Origin: Methylobacterium crusticola
GTDB taxonomy: Bacteria > Pseudomonadota > Alphaproteobacteria > Rhizobiales > Beijerinckiaceae
Assembly: GCF_003574465.1 (NCBI RefSeq)
Contig: NZ_QOWC01000008.1
Coordinates: forward strand, 1-64,000
Direction of reading: 5' to 3'
Length of the DNA: 64,000 bases
In this document: piece by piece, positions 62,550-64,000 of the stretch
How the letters are laid out: every line of letters begins with the position of its first letter
How positions within the stretch are numbered: position 1 is the first letter of the stretch
Made by a program: the position numbers and the translations under genes
Notes under the pieces: generated by a model
Database searches by the model: none
What the model was told of the DNA's origin: nothing
What the model saw: the letters and a program-made list of their open reading frames with translations, nothing else

Positions 62550-63752
62550 TCAGCCGAGCTCGTCGCGCAGGAAGTCCCGTACCGCCGCCGGCGCGATGCC
62601 GGGCGCGATGAAGCTCTTCCCGATCCCGTGGGCGAGGATGAAGGTGAGCGCCCCGTCCCGGACCTTCTTGTCCTGGCGCATGGCCTCGAGGAGCTGGTCG
62701 GCGTCGCCGCAGCCGCCCGGGACCTGGGCGAGCGTGGTCGGCAGGCCGGCGAGCGCGAGGTGGTTGGCGACGCGGCCCGCATCCTGGCCCGGGCAGAGCC
62801 CGAGCCGGGCCGAGAACCGGAAGGCGAGGGAGAGCCCGATGGCGACGGCCTCGCCGTGGACGAGGCGGGCCGCATCGTAGGCGGTCAGGCGCTCGAGGGC
62901 GTGCGCGAAGGTGTGGCCGAGGTTGAGCAGCGCCCGCTCGCCGTCCTCGCGCTCGTCGCGCACCACCACGGCGGCCTTGGCGCGGCAGCAGGCCGCCACG
63001 GCCGCCTCGCGGGCCGGGCCGCCGGCGAAGATCTCGGGGAAGCGGGCCTCGCACCAGGCGAAGAAGGGGGCGTCGCCGATCAGCCCGTACTTCGCCACCT
63101 CGGCGTAGCCGGCGCGCATCTCCCGGGGCGAGAGGGTGTCGAGGGACGCGGTGTCGGCGACGACGAGGCTCGGCTGGTGGAAGGCCCCGACGAGGTTCTT
63201 GCCGAAGCCCGAGTTGATCCCGGTCTTGCCGCCGACGGAGGAATCGACCTGGGCGAGCAGGCTGGTCGGGGCCTGGACGAAGCGCACGCCCCGGCGCAGC
63301 ACCGCCGCCGCGAAGCCCGCGAGGTCGCCCACCACCCCGCCGCCGAGGGCGAGGACGAGGTCGCCGCGCTCGATGCGGTGGCCGATGAGGCCGTCGCAGA
63401 CCTCCGCGAAGGCCGCGTAGCTCTTGGAGCCCTCGCCGGGCGGGACCGTGACGAGGGCGGTGCGCAGGCCGGCCGCGCCGAGGGAATCCCGCACCGCCGC
63501 GCCGTAGAGGCCGGCCACGCGCGTGTCGCTGACCACCGCCACGGCCCGGGCGCCGAGCCCGGCGACGCGCTCGCCGATCCCCGCGAGGAGGCCGCGTCCC
63601 ACCACGATGTCGTAGGCGCGCCCGCCCGACAGGGGTACGCGGACGGTCTCGGGCGCGCCGGCGCTCTCTGGCACGCCGGCGCTCTCGGGCGCGCCGGCGC
63701 GCCCGGGCTCCCGTGCCGGCGCGGTGCCGCCGGGCGGCGCCCCGGCGCTCAT
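62550..63752 (-). CDS. aroB: 3-dehydroquinate synthase
   Basis: A 400-residue enzyme that converts DAHP to 3-dehydroquinate, step 2 of the shikimate pathway. NAD- and zinc-site motifs are VPPGEGSKSYA, GGGVVGDLAGFAAAV, PTSLLAQVDSSVGGKTGIN, MRAGYAEVAKYGLI and LNLGHTFAHALE. The N-terminal 35 or so residues are an unusual Pro/Ala/Glu-rich lead (three copies of a six-residue unit, AGAPES-like) encoded by an 18-bp repeat at 63652-63705; the folded enzyme begins near VRVPLSGGRAYDI. The ATG overlaps the aroK stop by 4 bp. Confidence 0.95.
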   Translation of the reverse strand: MSAGAPPGGTAPAREPGRAGAPESAGVPESAGAPETVRVPLSGGRAYDIVVGRGLLAGIGERVAGLGARAVAVVSDTRVAGLYGAAVRDSLGAAGLRTALVTVPPGEGSKSYAAFAEVCDGLIGHRIERGDLVLALGGGVVGDLAGFAAAVLRRGVRFVQAPTSLLAQVDSSVGGKTGINSGFGKNLVGAFHQPSLVVADTASLDTLSPREMRAGYAEVAKYGLIGDAPFFAWCEARFPEIFAGGPAREAAVAACCRAKAAVVVRDEREDGERALLNLGHTFAHALERLTAYDAARLVHGEAVAIGLSLAFRFSARLGLCPGQDAGRVANHLALAGLPTTLAQVPGGCGDADQLLEAMRQDKKVRDGALTFILAHGIGKSFIAPGIAPAAVRDFLRDELG

Positions 63753-64000
63753 TGGGCCGCGACGCCCTGGATCTCGGGGCCCGGCGCGGAGGCCTCCGCG
63801 CCGCCGGGCAGGCCGGGGACGCGGAGACGGGCGTCGAGGGCGTCGAGGACCTCCTGCACCACCCGGTCGTGGGAGACGTCGCGGGAGACCACCATCACGT
63901 CCGCGCCGCCGTAGACGGGGTGGCGCACATCCATGAGCCGGCGCATGGTGCCCTCGGGATCCTCGTTCTGCAGGAGCGGCCGGCCGGGGCGCTTGCGCAC
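63749..64000 (-). CDS. aroK: Shikimate kinase, C-terminal part
   Basis: The frame enters from the right edge; 83 C-terminal residues are visible. They contain RKRPGRPLLQNEDPEGTMRR, matching the lid and substrate-arginine region of shikimate kinase, and VYGGADVMVVSRDVSHDRVV; the last 25 or so residues are a Pro/Gly/Ala-rich tail. The stop overlaps the aroB start (ATGA), the conserved aroK-aroB pairing. The Walker A and 5' end lie outside the window. Confidence 0.9.
   Translation of the reverse strand: MRKRPGRPLLQNEDPEGTMRRLMDVRHPVYGGADVMVVSRDVSHDRVVQEVLDALDARLRVPGLPGGAEASAPGPEIQGVAAQ

Overview
The base composition is very GC-rich (about 70% or more), start codons are often GTG or TTG, and housekeeping genes come in alphaproteobacterial order (ruvB-ybgC-tolQRAB, aroK-aroB-CorC-like, rpsU with a TTG start, rlmJ). 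Together these point to the chromosome of a Rhizobiales bacterium, most likely Methylobacterium or a close relative. This is inferred from gene content and style; no database was searched.

Layout. 1-783: edge of an unidentified gene, a secreted His/Arg/Trp-rich protein and a degenerate tRNA-Asn-like gene. 777-4436: a membrane GGDEF/EAL c-di-GMP enzyme 6 bp downstream of an orphan PstS-like binding protein. 4532-7488: a cytochrome b/ethylbenzene-dehydrogenase-type haem protein and a 2Fe-2S flavoprotein reductase. 7489-8027: a base-compositionally odd, AT-richer non-coding island. 8028-20380: a catabolic locus with a FadR-type GntR regulator. One arm (GntR, GST, isopropylmalate/tartrate-type dehydrogenase, beta-hydroxyacid dehydrogenase) diverges from the other (SDR, five-gene branched-chain-type ABC importer, two SDRs, KstD-like flavoprotein), with an inverted repeat between them.

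20607-26454: an operon of GT2 glycosyltransferase, stand-alone LigD-type 3'-phosphoesterase, divergent acyl-CoA dehydrogenase, PIG-L deacetylase and NodS-like methyltransferase, then a YdhS-like flavoprotein. The enzyme set resembles amino-sugar metabolite assembly and is the best candidate for an undescribed pathway. It ends in a 20-copy 24-bp hairpin array (26453-26932). 26939-35753: NudC, HIT, UspA, ChrA, MFS, ChaC, a DUF2125-like protein, an M24 aminopeptidase and a 56-aa small protein. 36182-41210: TetR-MFP-RND efflux operon with a perfect 7+6+7 operator palindrome upstream of tetR. 41356-47230: tolB, tolA, tolR, tolQ, ybgC, ruvB. 47450-53355: GST, intracellular PHA depolymerase, rpsU, a receiver-only protein whose phospho-acceptor Asp is Glu, a class II amidotransferase and an orphan ABC binding protein. 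53399-64000: polA, a secreted protein plus RNase T2 pair (the latter with an apparent CTG start), rlmJ, glcD, cytochrome c, a CNNM/CorC-like protein, aroB and the 3' part of aroK.

A recurrent local feature is short tandem duplication at gene ends: in-frame repeats at the N termini of three genes, three stacked stop codons after the GGDEF/EAL gene, and the 24-bp array that starts on a stop codon. Many 3' ends carry long perfect GC hairpins without a T tract.
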